A stretch of DNA of 21,993 bases from Oscillospiraceae bacterium (GTDB lineage: Bacteria > Bacillota_A > Clostridia > Oscillospirales > Oscillospiraceae): the NCBI GenBank assembly GCA_017456105.1, contig JAFTKA010000018.1, positions 1 to 21,993 of the forward strand, read 5' to 3'. This document shows, in pieces, positions 13,460 through 21,317 of the stretch. The position numbers and the translations under genes were made by a program. The notes beneath the pieces were generated by a model. It was not told the DNA's origin. It ran no database searches and saw only the letters and a program-made list of their open reading frames with translations. Numbering within the stretch: position 1 is the first letter of the stretch; each line of letters begins with the position of its first letter.

Positions 13460-13483
13460 ATTCTGAAGGAGAATATTATATTC
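13451..13483. promoter_or_regulatory. Double operator, two GAATAT-N-ATATTC sites 20 bp apart
   Basis: GAATATAATATTC (13451-13463) and GAATATTATATTC (13471-13483) are each palindromic around one central base and are also inverted copies of each other. Their centres are 20 bp apart, two helical turns, so two regulator dimers would bind the same DNA face. The first overlaps the -10 box of the lipoprotein promoter. The XRE protein encoded at 13163 is the likely ligand. Confidence 0.75.
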
Positions 13484-13511
13484 TCGAATACACAAAAGGA
13501 GAGAAAAAATT

Positions 13512-14369
13512 ATGAAAAGAACAATGTTGCTATTAACAATGCTGCTTACTTTAGTTAGCCTGAGTGCCTGCCATGAACATACTTGGTTAGATGCGACCTG
13601 CACCGAGGCAAAAACGTGTTCTTCTTGCGATGCCGTGTCGGGGGTAGCACTTGGGCATAAATGGCAGGATGCTACCTGCACAGAAGCCAGGACCTGCACT
13701 GTTTGCGGTGTGGTTTTGGGAGATGCGGTTGGTCATAATTGGAGTGATGCAACTTGCACCGAGCCGAAAACTTGCGCTACTTGTGGTGCAACAGAGGGTG
13801 ATGCTGCGGGCCATAGATGGAATGAAGCAAACTGCACTACGCCTAGAACCTGCTATATCTGTAAAATAACGGAAGGGTCTGAGAAAGGGCATGATTGGAA
13901 TGTCATCAATGCGTATCTAAAAAAATGCAAACATTGCGGAGTTACTGAAACAGACCAAAGCAAGTTTCCAAAAGATTTAGGGAGCTTAACACCGTGCACC
14001 GGTAAAAATTATTATAAGAAATACTATGAACACGATATTTACGGAAACGGATTTTCAGAAGGGTTATATATTCAGATTTACGATAAACTGACAGCAGAAA
14101 CGGAATATGTACTAAATAAGGAGTACAAAAAATTTACTACAACATTGATGATATCATCCGATTCATATGAGTATTTTAAAGGTAGTCTGAAAATCTATGT
14201 GGATGAGGTTTTGGCCTATGATTCAGGAATGATGAATCTAAAAACGCAACCGCGCAACATTGAAATTGATGTTTCAGATGCACTATTTCTGAAAATCGTT
14301 GTTTCAGGAAACTCTCCATATGCTAAATCTGGGTATGCAATGCTTGCTTATCCAATGCTCATCTATTGA
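13512..14369 (+). CDS. Lipoprotein with Cys/His repeats and a carbohydrate-binding-like C-terminal domain
   Basis: The 285-residue product has a lipoprotein signal with lipobox LSAC (Cys20), so it is likely surface-anchored. Residues 23-126 are four tandem 26-residue repeats, each H-x-W-x4-C-x5-C-x2-C, with histidines at 23, 49, 75 and 101, and a fifth partial copy from His127. The Cys/His pattern suggests a small metal-binding or disulfide-stabilised unit, as found in stalk-like surface proteins of Firmicutes. The C-terminal part (about 155-285) has the strand pattern of an NPCBM/discoidin-like carbohydrate-binding module: YFKGSLKIYVDEVLAYDSG, IEIDVSDALFLKIVVSG, YAMLAYPMLIY. AAAGGAGAG precedes the ATG. 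It is expressed from a consensus promoter with XRE-type operators. The binding function is an inference from the fold pattern. Confidence 0.83.
   Translation: MKRTMLLLTMLLTLVSLSACHEHTWLDATCTEAKTCSSCDAVSGVALGHKWQDATCTEARTCTVCGVVLGDAVGHNWSDATCTEPKTCATCGATEGDAAGHRWNEANCTTPRTCYICKITEGSEKGHDWNVINAYLKKCKHCGVTETDQSKFPKDLGSLTPCTGKNYYKKYYEHDIYGNGFSEGLYIQIYDKLTAETEYVLNKEYKKFTTTLMISSDSYEYFKGSLKIYVDEVLAYDSGMMNLKTQPRNIEIDVSDALFLKIVVSGNSPYAKSGYAMLAYPMLIY
13578..13889 (+). repeat. Tandem coding repeat, 4 x 78 bp
   Basis: Four units of 78 bases encode the 26-residue H-W-C-C-C repeats of the lipoprotein. The motif GATGC-ACCTGCACCGA-type core recurs with base changes, and units 1-3 are closer to each other than to unit 4. 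Copy number may vary between strains. Confidence 0.85.
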
Positions 14370-14391
14370 TACTATAAAAGCATATGCCAAT

Positions 14392-14436
14392 ACGGCTCAC
14401 AACGTCATTTGCGACGTTGTGAGCCGTTGTTTGTTT
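14392..14436. terminator. Terminator between the repeat lipoprotein and obg
   Basis: ACGGCTCACAACGTC (14392-14406) pairs perfectly with 14413-14427 across a 6-base loop; TGTTTGTTT follows on the plus strand. It lies between convergent genes and may also end the obg transcript. Confidence 0.82.
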
Positions 14437-14457
14437 AGAACGTTATTTAGTTAAAAC

Positions 14458-15738
14458 TTATCGCTGATATTCAAATTGCATATCGTAGATGTCCACGACG
14501 TCGCCGTCTTGAATGCCCAGTTCCTCCAAGCGGGCAAAGAGTCCACATTTGCGGAGCTGCTGGTCAAAATAGTTTCTCGATTCATAATCGTCAAAGTTGA
14601 TATTGATAATCAGCCGCTCCAGCCAAGTGCCGGTAACCACCCAAGTGTTGCCCAGGTGCTCGATCTCCAACGCGTTGGGATCACCGGGTTCTTCAATGAC
14701 CTCCACGTACTCCGGCTCGTAAATGGTAACCGGGGGCAGGGTGCGAAGCTTTTCGGCTACCACACGCATCAGATTCTTTGTGCCCTGTGTCGTGCCTGCA
14801 GAAATTTCATAAAGCTCACAGCCGGCTTCTTCTACGCATGCTCTCAGCCGTTCCAGATTATCGGACTCCGGCATTAGCAGGTCGCACTTGTTGGCGGCTA
14901 CGATCATGGGCCGGTCGCTCAGGTCTACGCTGTAGTTGTGTAGTTCCTGACAGATGGCGTTAAAGTCCTCCACAGGATCGCGACCCTCGGAACCGGATAC
15001 GTCTACTACGTGAACCAGCAGTCGGCAGCGGTCGATGTGCCGCAGAAAGTCGTGGCCCAGGCCAGCACCCTCTGCCGCACCCTCGATGATGCCGGGAATG
15101 TCTGCCATAACAAAGGACACACCCTCGTCCACGTAGATCACGCCCAGATTGGGATACAAAGTGGTAAAGTGATAGTTGGCGATCTTGGGCCGGGCGTTGG
15201 AGGTTACGGAGAGGAGGGTGGACTTGCCCACGTTGGGGAAGCCTACCAGACCTACGTCAGCCAAAAGCTTCAGCTCTAAGACAACGTCCCGTTCCTGTCC
15301 CTTCAGGCCTGCCTTGGCAAACCGGGGGATCTGACGGGTAGGGGTGGCATAGTGGGCATTGCCCCAGCCGCCCCGGCCACCCTTGGCCAGAATAAAGTCA
15401 TCGTCCGTGGACATATCCACGATGATCTGCCCGGTTTCCGCGTCCCGGACTACTGTGCCACGGGGCACTTGGATAATAAGCGGCTCGCCCCGCTTGCCGC
15501 TCATATTCCGGCCTTGTCCGTTCTGGCCGGACTGGGCGGCGTATTTCCGCTTATAGCGGAAGTCCAAAAGTGTGGACAGATTGTCATTGACCCGCAATAT
15601 TACACTGCCGCCATGACCGCCGTCGCCACCGTCAGGGCCGCCGGAAGCTACATATTTTTCCCGGTGGAAGGCAACCGCTCCGTCGCCGCCCCGGCCGCCG
15701 CATACGGTGATGCGGACTCTGTCTACAAACATTTCCAT
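14458..15738 (-). CDS. obg: GTPase Obg (ribosome assembly and stress)
   Basis: The 426-residue product is the essential Obg GTPase, which acts in late 50S subunit assembly and stress response. The glycine-rich Obg fold occupies residues 1 to about 158 (GGRGGDGAVAFHREKY, SGGPDGGDGGHGGSV, KGGRGGWGNAHYATP). The G domain follows, with GFPNVGKST (G1), the shifted switch II DIPGIIEGAAEGAGLGHDFL, and NKCD (G4). A C-terminal OCT domain ends in the typical VDIYDMQFEYQ. The length is normal for Gram-positive Obg. ATG 15738 was chosen because AGAGGA lies 6 bases upstream; ATG 15732 is also possible. In many Firmicutes obg directly follows rpmA; here an MFS transporter gene intervenes and ends 2 bases before obg. 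Confidence 0.96.
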   Translation of the reverse strand: MEMFVDRVRITVCGGRGGDGAVAFHREKYVASGGPDGGDGGHGGSVILRVNDNLSTLLDFRYKRKYAAQSGQNGQGRNMSGKRGEPLIIQVPRGTVVRDAETGQIIVDMSTDDDFILAKGGRGGWGNAHYATPTRQIPRFAKAGLKGQERDVVLELKLLADVGLVGFPNVGKSTLLSVTSNARPKIANYHFTTLYPNLGVIYVDEGVSFVMADIPGIIEGAAEGAGLGHDFLRHIDRCRLLVHVVDVSGSEGRDPVEDFNAICQELHNYSVDLSDRPMIVAANKCDLLMPESDNLERLRACVEEAGCELYEISAGTTQGTKNLMRVVAEKLRTLPPVTIYEPEYVEVIEEPGDPNALEIEHLGNTWVVTGTWLERLIININFDDYESRNYFDQQLRKCGLFARLEELGIQDGDVVDIYDMQFEYQR

Positions 15739-15740
15739 AA

Positions 15741-16994
15741 TTAGTCCTCTTGTGTACAAATTTGGGTCTGGGTGGTCTTGGCTTTCTTCAGGGCAAACAT
15801 AAATGCTGCCGTTACGCCAACCATCAGAGCTCCGTATACGAAAAACACAGGGGTGTAAGTACCGATGGCGTCAAAGCAGATGTTGGACACCAGCGGTCCT
15901 ACCGCATAGCCTGCGGTATTGACCGAAACAAAAATACCCAGCATTTTGCCGAATTCCTTTTCGCCGAACAGGTCGCCGGCGATCAGCGGCAGCATGATGG
16001 TTTCCAGGGGCAGGGCAAGACCGGCAAGTACCGAGTAGGCCATGGCGATCACCTGACCCTCAGTAGATCCGGAGACGATGGCCAGCAGTACAATCATAAC
16101 CACTGCAGCTCCATCGCAAACCAGCATGGTAAACTTAAGACCTTTTTTGTCATACATGACGCCTGTCAGGAATTTGAAGGCCGCCAGGGAAAGTGCGTAA
16201 ACGCTGGTGGCGGTAGCGATAAAGCTGTCGCCAAGGCCGCGGTCCTCCATATGGGCAGCGGCTACGCCGGTTACGCTTTGCAGCACTGCACCGGTAAAGA
16301 AAATACAGATGCAGGCAATATAGAAATAGGGCTTGCGAAGTGCCTGAGAAAAGGTGATGCCCTCCCAGGTTGCACCCTTGGATTTTTTATTTTGGGGCAG
16401 AGTTTCTGCTTTGGGAGCGTCCCGGAACACCAGCACCAGCACCACACCCACCACCAAAAGGATCAGGGCAATCAGCCGGTAGGCAGTTTGGTAGCCGAAG
16501 ACGTCGCTATTGATAATTTTGCTGATAAAGGGAGCGGATACCGCAGTACCAAGGGCGTTGGCACACATAACGATGCCAAGGATCGTACCCTGGTTCTTTT
16601 TGCACCAGCGTTTTACGATATAGCCCACGATGGTCGTACCGCCAAAGGTCAGGCCCAGACCGAGCAGGGCACCGCCTGCGTAAATACCGATCACATTGGT
16701 AGCCAGAGAGCTGACAAGGCAGGAAAGTGCCAAAGCACCTACACCTAAGCCTACCAGCTTCCGGGTGCCGAATTTCATAACCAGCACGCCAAAGAACAGG
16801 TTGGTTACAGCGGTGGTAATATACCGCAAACTGTCGCTGACCGCGTAAGCACCCCGGGAAATGTCCAGAGCTTCCGTTACGGCTGTCAGAAACAGACCCT
16901 TATTGCCGCTGCAAAAACCCAGTCCTGTGAAGCACAGTACAAAGCTTGCCGCAACAATGACCCACTGATAATTGAATTTTCTTTTGTTAAGCAT
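15741..16994 (-). CDS. Major facilitator superfamily transporter, OFA (oxalate/formate antiporter-like) type
   Basis: The 417-residue product is a polytopic carrier with about 12 hydrophobic segments in two halves. The first segment is WVIVAASFVLCFTGLGF; the loop between segments 2 and 3 is VLVMKFGTRKLVGLGV and the equivalent loop in the second half is GVMYDKKGLKFTMLV, both versions of the MFS A-motif. A charged cytoplasmic loop (DAPKAETLPQNKKSKG) separates the halves. OFA-family members exchange small organic acids or act as sugar/phosphate-independent carriers; the substrate is not evident. ATG 16994 has GGAG 8 bases upstream; 43 further in-frame codons overlap the terminator of rpmA and are excluded. 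It lies in the rplU-prp-rpmA to obg interval and shares a transcript with obg. Confidence 0.86.
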   Translation of the reverse strand: MLNKRKFNYQWVIVAASFVLCFTGLGFCSGNKGLFLTAVTEALDISRGAYAVSDSLRYITTAVTNLFFGVLVMKFGTRKLVGLGVGALALSCLVSSLATNVIGIYAGGALLGLGLTFGGTTIVGYIVKRWCKKNQGTILGIVMCANALGTAVSAPFISKIINSDVFGYQTAYRLIALILLVVGVVLVLVFRDAPKAETLPQNKKSKGATWEGITFSQALRKPYFYIACICIFFTGAVLQSVTGVAAAHMEDRGLGDSFIATATSVYALSLAAFKFLTGVMYDKKGLKFTMLVCDGAAVVMIVLLAIVSGSTEGQVIAMAYSVLAGLALPLETIMLPLIAGDLFGEKEFGKMLGIFVSVNTAGYAVGPLVSNICFDAIGTYTPVFFVYGALMVGVTAAFMFALKKAKTTQTQICTQED

Positions 16995-17042
16995 TTTAGA
17001 ATCTCCAAAACACGGCTCACAAGCCTTCTCCTCAAGGAGAAG

Positions 17043-17082
17043 CCATAATAAAAGAGGACTGTTGCCGTGGGGCAACAGTCCT
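17043..17082 (-). terminator. Terminator after rpmA
   Basis: AGGACTGTTGCC (17055-17066) pairs perfectly with 17071-17082 across a 4-base loop. On the minus strand CTTTTATTATGG follows. It lies 13 bases after the rpmA stop and should separate the ribosomal operon from the MFS-obg unit, although some read-through may supply obg. Confidence 0.85.
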
Positions 17083-17095
17083 TCGCTTTTCGTGA

Positions 17096-17380
17096 TTACT
17101 GCTCCACAGCGTATACGGAGCACTGACGGCGATCCTTGCCCTTGCGCTCGAACTTGACAGTACCGTCAACCAGAGCAAACAGAGTGTCATCGCTGCCGAT
17201 TCCCACATTGACACCGGGGTGAATGTGAGTGCCTCTCTGGCGGACCAGAATGTTACCGGCCAGAACGAACTGACCGTCAGCACGCTTTACGCCCAGACGC
17301 TTAGACTCGGAATCACGGCCGTTCTTGGTAGAACCACCGCCCTTGTGGTGAGCGAAAAACTGAATACCAATCTTCAACAT
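17096..17380 (-). CDS. rpmA: Large ribosomal subunit protein bL27 with Prp-cleaved extension
   Basis: The 94-residue product is bL27, near the peptidyl transferase centre of the 50S subunit. It begins [16 protein letters not shown]: the first nine residues are the Firmicutes extension that Prp removes between FF and A, exposing the functional N-terminus. Family features are [26 protein letters not shown] and [17 protein letters not shown] lies 8 bases before the ATG, and the gene starts 4 bases after the prp stop. Confidence 0.97.
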   Translation of the reverse strand: MLKIGIQFFAHHKGGGSTKNGRDSESKRLGVKRADGQFVLAGNILVRQRGTHIHPGVNVGIGSDDTLFALVDGTVKFERKGKDRRQCSVYAVEQ

Positions 17381-17384
17381 GGTG

Positions 17385-17702
17385 TTACACCTCCAAAACT
17401 TCGATATAGTCCGGATAATCGTCCCGCATGCTGCAGAGGGTCAGCATCATGCCGGCAAGCACTGCCTGCACGGACTCCTCTTCATCGCAGGAGACGGGGA
17501 GAGTCAGGGTGATCCGGTCGTCCTTGACTCTTACCTTGGCCTTTGCACCGCACACATCATTGATGGTGGCTTCGGCCATGGTTACTGTGGCGGAGATGGC
17601 AGCACAGACAATATCCTTGCCTGCTTCTGCATAACCGCTATGACCGGAGACGGAGAATCCGGTGATTCTGTCGCCTTCCATAAAAAACTCGCATCTTGTC
17701 AT
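17385..17702 (-). CDS. prp: Ribosomal-processing cysteine protease Prp
   Basis: The 105-residue product is the protease that trims the N-terminal extension of bL27. The catalytic dyad is His21 in the motif [20 protein letters not shown] together with Cys33. Family length and the alpha/beta order agree. It lies between rplU and rpmA with gaps of 2 and 4 bases, the standard Firmicutes arrangement. No clear ribosome binding site precedes its ATG, so its translation is probably coupled to rplU. Its predicted target site is visible in the next gene. Confidence 0.96.
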   Translation of the reverse strand: MTRCEFFMEGDRITGFSVSGHSGYAEAGKDIVCAAISATVTMAEATINDVCGAKAKVRVKDDRITLTLPVSCDEEESVQAVLAGMMLTLCSMRDDYPDYIEVLEV

Positions 17703-17704
17703 AA

Positions 17705-18016
17705 TTACAGTGCGATCTTGGTGATTTCCACCTTGGTGTAGGGCTGACGATGGCCCTGCTTCTTCTTCTCGTTCTTCTTGGCCTTGTACTTGAAGACGAT
17801 GATCTTCTTGGCCTTGCCGTTCTTCAGAGCCTTGGCCTCCACGGTAGCACCCTCAACCAGAGGAGCACCGATCTTGGAGTTTTCGCCGTCCAGCACTGCC
17901 AGAACCTGGTCGAACTTCACGGTGGCTTCTGCCTCTACATCCAGCTTTTCGATGTACAGGACATCGCCCTCGGAGACGGTATACTGCTTACCGCCGGTTA
18001 CGATAACTGCTTTCAT
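17705..18016 (-). CDS. rplU: Large ribosomal subunit protein bL21
   Basis: The 103-residue product is bL21: [20 protein letters not shown] at the start, then [20 protein letters not shown], and the basic end [19 protein letters not shown]. It binds 23S rRNA early in 50S assembly. ATG 18016 is the start by homology; the 26 in-frame codons upstream are leader. AGGTGAAAAAGGA precedes it. It is the first gene of rplU-prp-rpmA and has an own leader of about 85 bases. Confidence 0.97.
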   Translation of the reverse strand: MKAVIVTGGKQYTVSEGDVLYIEKLDVEAEATVKFDQVLAVLDGENSKIGAPLVEGATVEAKALKNGKAKKIIVFKYKAKKNEKKKQGHRQPYTKVEITKIAL

Positions 18017-18100
18017 TCCTTTTTCACCTACTTTTATTGTGTAGACTCGCTCTGGAGGCGGGCGACCATAGATCGCCAACTTAAGCCTTTTCAATGCGGC
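18017..18100 (-). ncRNA. Possible bL21 leader RNA (autoregulatory element)
   Basis: The rplU transcript has an untranslated leader of about 85 bases. It contains the hairpin GGCGA/TCGCC (18061-18065 with 18073-18077) and further GC-rich bases CGCCTCCAGAGCG. bL21 leaders that control this operon are known in Firmicutes, so this is a reasonable candidate, but I could not match it to a consensus. Confidence 0.4.
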
Positions 18101-18106
18101 TCGACT

Positions 18107-18135
18107 ATTTTAGCAAAGGAAAATCCAAAAGTCAA
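18107..18135 (-). promoter_or_regulatory. Promoter of rplU-prp-rpmA
   Basis: On the minus strand TTGACT (18135-18130) and TAAAAT (18112-18107) are 17 bases apart. It starts 8 bases after the end of the acyltransferase-like gene, with no terminator between, so read-through from that gene could add to rplU expression. Confidence 0.8.
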
Positions 18136-18143
18136 GTGGTTTT

Positions 18144-19010
18144 TCACGGGTTTTTGACGATTTTCAGGCCAAATCCGATACCAATTTGCCGTCCTGTGGC
18201 AAGCCAGGCGGCAGTTTCTTTCTGCATGGAGGTGATTTGGGGCAGGGAAGATACATCACCGTCAAAGTGCTTGCCGAAGATCCGCCACAGATCCTCGCCC
18301 TCGGGCTTTTCTCGGGATTCATAAATTTGGAACTGTTCCCGGAAGGCCAAAACGTTTTTGGCGGAGGGGAAGATATGGGGGTTTTCGTTGTACAAAAGCC
18401 AGCTTCCGCAGTGGAGGATCAGGGGATCTTCCTTAAAAAAGACCTTTGCCCGTTGGAAGCTGTCCTCGCAGGCTTCCGGTGTCATAGGACCACCGCTGGG
18501 GATATGGACATTATATACGGTCTGCCCGGGCAGAACGGTTATGCCACCGACCGTTACCGGCTCTTTGCCCCGGAAGGTGCTTCGCTCAAACTGGAGCCTT
18601 CCCAGACTGAAAATCTGCATGCGGAAGAAATTCTGATACCATAAGCCTGTTCCCGTACCCCAAATGCCGTAAAGCTGCTTACATTCCAATGCTTTGGCTT
18701 TCAAGTCCAGCACCGTATCCCAGTACAGTTCGTCGGGAAGGTTTGCGGCTTTGTAGTCTTCCCGCAGGCGTTTGAAGGCACAGACTAAAAACACGAACCG
18801 CATGGTGTATTCTTCGGTTTCCGTTTCCAATTCCCAGGCCTTTTGCATCATATCCATCAGAGGGAAATCCGTGGCGTAAAGCTCGTCAATTAGGGCATTT
18901 AACGCCTGTTCGTGCCGGGAAATGATCCGAAGGCCCGTTTCCCGGAGGTAACGGTCGCCCTCCGCCGGCAGAGCCAATTTATCCATAAATAAGAGGAAAT
19001 GGTTTTTCAT
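18144..19010 (-). CDS. Acyltransferase-domain protein (GNAT-like, DUF5596 type)
   Basis: The 288-residue product resembles uncharacterised Firmicutes proteins annotated as acyltransferase domain-containing, with an all-helical N-terminal part (residues 1 to about 125, including MRFVFLVCAFKRLREDY) and a GNAT-like C-terminal part. Visible conserved segments are GIWGTGTGLWYQNFFRMQIF, LGRLQFE, VYNVHIPSGGPMTPEACEDSF and the repeated SWLLYNENPHIFPSAKNV. The segment HIPSGGPMT and LHCGSWLL look like the family's core, but the catalytic residues are unknown to me. AAGGAG lies about 10 bases before the ATG. It has its own promoter divergent from tcdA. The family assignment comes from memory of similar sequences, so it is moderately sure; the substrate is not known. 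Confidence 0.72.
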   Translation of the reverse strand: MKNHFLLFMDKLALPAEGDRYLRETGLRIISRHEQALNALIDELYATDFPLMDMMQKAWELETETEEYTMRFVFLVCAFKRLREDYKAANLPDELYWDTVLDLKAKALECKQLYGIWGTGTGLWYQNFFRMQIFSLGRLQFERSTFRGKEPVTVGGITVLPGQTVYNVHIPSGGPMTPEACEDSFQRAKVFFKEDPLILHCGSWLLYNENPHIFPSAKNVLAFREQFQIYESREKPEGEDLWRIFGKHFDGDVSSLPQITSMQKETAAWLATGRQIGIGFGLKIVKNP

Positions 19011-19041
19011 GGTGGCAAGCTCCTTATATCATATTATATAT

Positions 19042-19070
19042 AGTATAACATTCCGGCAGGGTGATGGCAA
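19042..19070 (-). promoter_or_regulatory. Promoter of the acyltransferase-like gene
   Basis: On the minus strand TTGCCA (19070-19065) and TATACT (19047-19042) are 17 bases apart. Confidence 0.75.
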
Positions 19071-19076
19071 GTGCCA

Positions 19077-19105
19077 TTGACACCGGTTTTGATTCGTGTT
19101 AGGAT
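19077..19105 (+). promoter_or_regulatory. Promoter of tcdA-MATE
   Basis: TTGACA (19077-19082) and TAGGAT (19100-19105) are 17 bases apart. Its -35 box lies 6 bases from the -35 box of the divergent promoter. Confidence 0.78.
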
Positions 19106-19132
19106 AGTACAATCAAAACCAAGGAGAACCCT

Positions 19133-19870
19133 ATGAATCCCTTTTCCAGAACCCAGCTGCTTTTCGGGGCAGAGGCTATGAAAAAACTGAATAACGCCCG
19201 GGTGGCTGTGTTTGGACTGGGCGGCGTTGGCGGTTACGTTGCGGAGGCGTTGGCTCGCAGCGGTGTGGGTGCGTTGGATCTTGTGGATCACGACACCATC
19301 AGCCTTACCAATATCAACCGTCAGATTTTGGCCACCCACGATACGGTGGGCAGAGCTAAGGCAGTGGTAGCCGCAGAGCGGGTTTTAGCAATCAATCCCC
19401 AAATCAAGGTAAATGCAATCCAAAAATTCTACGGCCCGGATACGGCGGCGGAATTCGATTTTACACAATATAATTATATAGTAGATGCCATCGACACTGT
19501 AACGGGCAAGCTGGCTCTTGTGATGGCCGCCAGGGAGGCGGGTGTTCCCATCATCTGCTCCATGGGGACGGGCAATAAGCTGGATCCTACGGGGTTTCGG
19601 GTGGCCGACCTTTATGAGACCTCTGTTTGTCCCCTTGCCCGGATCATGCGGAAGGAGTGCCGCAAGCGGGGGATCGAGCGGTTGAAGGTGGTCTATTCAG
19701 AGGAAGAGCCCCTTGCTCCCGTGCCTTCGGAGGAAGAAATGGAAGAACTGCCGGAGGGGAGAAATGCCCTGCCCGGCTCCTGTGCCTTTGTGCCGGCGGC
19801 GGCAGGCCTTGTGCTGGCAGGAGAGGTTATCAAAGATTTAACTGAGGTTTATAATGCAAGTAAGAAATAA
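19133..19870 (+). CDS. tcdA: tRNA threonylcarbamoyladenosine dehydratase (TcdA/CsdL)
   Basis: The 245-residue product is an E1-like enzyme that cyclises t6A37 of tRNA to ct6A using ATP. The nucleotide site GLGGVGGYVAEALARSG is at residues 28-44, followed by LVDHDTISLTNINRQ (ThiF/E1-family Asp and Asn-Arg-Gln), VDAIDTVTGKLAL, and GNKLDPTGFRVADLYETSVCPLARIMRKE, which is typical of TcdA rather than ThiF or MoeB. The C-terminal PGSCAFVPAAAGLVLAGEV is also conserved. AAGGAG lies 7 bases before the ATG. The last 17 bases overlap the start of the MATE gene, so the two are one operon. Confidence 0.95.
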   Translation: MNPFSRTQLLFGAEAMKKLNNARVAVFGLGGVGGYVAEALARSGVGALDLVDHDTISLTNINRQILATHDTVGRAKAVVAAERVLAINPQIKVNAIQKFYGPDTAAEFDFTQYNYIVDAIDTVTGKLALVMAAREAGVPIICSMGTGNKLDPTGFRVADLYETSVCPLARIMRKECRKRGIERLKVVYSEEEPLAPVPSEEEMEELPEGRNALPGSCAFVPAAAGLVLAGEVIKDLTEVYNASKK

Positions 19871-21242
19871 ACTGATCGGAGACCGGCCTTTTTATCGCCG
19901 GGTGGCGGCGGTGGCCGTGCCGATCATTGTACAAAACGGAATCACCACCTTTGTGTCGCTTTTGGACAATGTGATGGTGGGTCGCGTGGGAACGCTGGAA
20001 ATGAGTGGTGTTTCCGTGGTGAATCAGATACTTTTGATCTTTATGCTCAGCGTGTGGGGCATCAATGCCGGTGCGGGCATCTTTACCGCCCAGTTCCGGG
20101 GGTCTTGCGACAACGACGGCATTCGGTACACCCTGCGTTACAAACTGTTGGCCTGTATGGTGATCACAGCGGCCTTTATTGTGGCCATGTTCCCGGCGGC
20201 AAAACCCCTGATCGGGTTGTTCCTGCAGGGCGAAGGATCCCCGGAGGACGCCCGGGCGATCATGGGCTTTGGTTTGGAGTATTTGGATATTATGCTTTGG
20301 GGTCTTGTGCCCTTTGCCCTGTGCAACGCCTATGCCGGCACGCTCAGAGAGTGCGACAAGGGTGCTGTGCCCATGGTGGGCAGTATGGTGGCGGTGGGCG
20401 TCAACCTGGTGCTCAACTACCTGCTGATCTTCGGCAAGCTGGGCCTGCCGGCTATGGGTGTCAGAGGTGCTGCCCTGGCTACGGTCATTTCCCGGTTTGT
20501 AGAATTGGGCGTGGTTGCCGGCTGGGCTCATTTACATACCAAGGTGCTGCCTTGCATCAAGGGACTGTTCCGGAGCGTATATATTCCCGGAAAGCTTTTG
20601 GGAAAGATGATCCTCAAAAGTACGCCCCTTTTATTTAATGAGGCACTTTATGCCACGGGTATGGGCATCATCAGCCAGTGCTACTCCACCTGCGGTCTTG
20701 CGGTGGTCAGTGCGGTGAGCATCGCTACCACCCTCAATAATTTGGCCAGTGTGGTTACCACTGCCATCGGCAATACCATCGGCATTATTATGGGTCAGAT
20801 GCTGGGTGCAAACCATTCCCGGGAAGAACTGAGGACCACAAACAGCCGGTTACTGGCTCTGGCGGTGGCAGCAGGTGTTACCTTCGGTCTTCTGTTGGTG
20901 GCAATTTCCTGGGTGTTCCCCCTTTGCTACAATGCCAGCGGTGAGATCCGGGCGTTGGCGACCTCTTTGATCCTGATCATGGCGGTGGTCAAGCCCTTCC
21001 TGACCTTCTCCTCCAGTTGCTACTATACGGTGCGGGCCGGCGGTCAGATCGGCATCACCTTCCTGTACGACAGCGGCTTTATGTTTGTCTTTACTATTCC
21101 GATTGCGTTTTGTCTGAGCCGGTTTACGGACATCTCCATTCTGCCGATGTTCTTCTGCTGCCAGCTGCCGGACGTCTGTAAATGCGTCCTGGGCTTTATT
21201 ATGATTAAAAAAGAACGCTGGATGCAGCGATTGATCCCGTAA
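19854..21242 (+). CDS. MATE-family efflux transporter
   Basis: The 462-residue product is a multidrug/toxic-compound exporter of the MATE family, with about 12 membrane segments in two homologous halves. The first half starts with PIIVQNGITTFVSLLDNVMVGRVGT, matching the family pattern P-x-x-x-x-x-x-x-x-x-x-x-D-x-x-x-x-G-x-x-G. Others are VVNQILLIFMLSVWGINAGA and LGLPAMGVRGAALATVISR; the second half repeats the fold with PLLFNEALYATGMGIISQC and ATTLNNLASVVTTAIGNTIG. GAGG lies 6 bases before the ATG, which is inside the tcdA coding end, so translation is coupled. The family couples export to Na+ or H+; the substrate is not predictable. It ends before a strong terminator. Confidence 0.93.
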   Translation: MQVRNKLIGDRPFYRRVAAVAVPIIVQNGITTFVSLLDNVMVGRVGTLEMSGVSVVNQILLIFMLSVWGINAGAGIFTAQFRGSCDNDGIRYTLRYKLLACMVITAAFIVAMFPAAKPLIGLFLQGEGSPEDARAIMGFGLEYLDIMLWGLVPFALCNAYAGTLRECDKGAVPMVGSMVAVGVNLVLNYLLIFGKLGLPAMGVRGAALATVISRFVELGVVAGWAHLHTKVLPCIKGLFRSVYIPGKLLGKMILKSTPLLFNEALYATGMGIISQCYSTCGLAVVSAVSIATTLNNLASVVTTAIGNTIGIIMGQMLGANHSREELRTTNSRLLALAVAAGVTFGLLLVAISWVFPLCYNASGEIRALATSLILIMAVVKPFLTFSSSCYYTVRAGGQIGITFLYDSGFMFVFTIPIAFCLSRFTDISILPMFFCCQLPDVCKCVLGFIMIKKERWMQRLIP

Positions 21243-21278
21243 AATATACAGGGCGTAAAAACGCCCTGTATATTTTTT
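21242..21278 (+). terminator. Terminator of tcdA-MATE
   Basis: AAATATACAGGGCGT (21242-21256) pairs perfectly with 21261-21275 across a 4-base loop, ending in six T residues (21273-21278). Confidence 0.92.
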
Positions 21279-21317
21279 GCTTTATTGGACAATACTCCAC
21301 CCAAAGGAGGTATTGCT

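Noticed and set aside
13578..13889. CRISPR-like array
   Set aside because: The 78-bp repeats are coding, in frame, without unique spacers.
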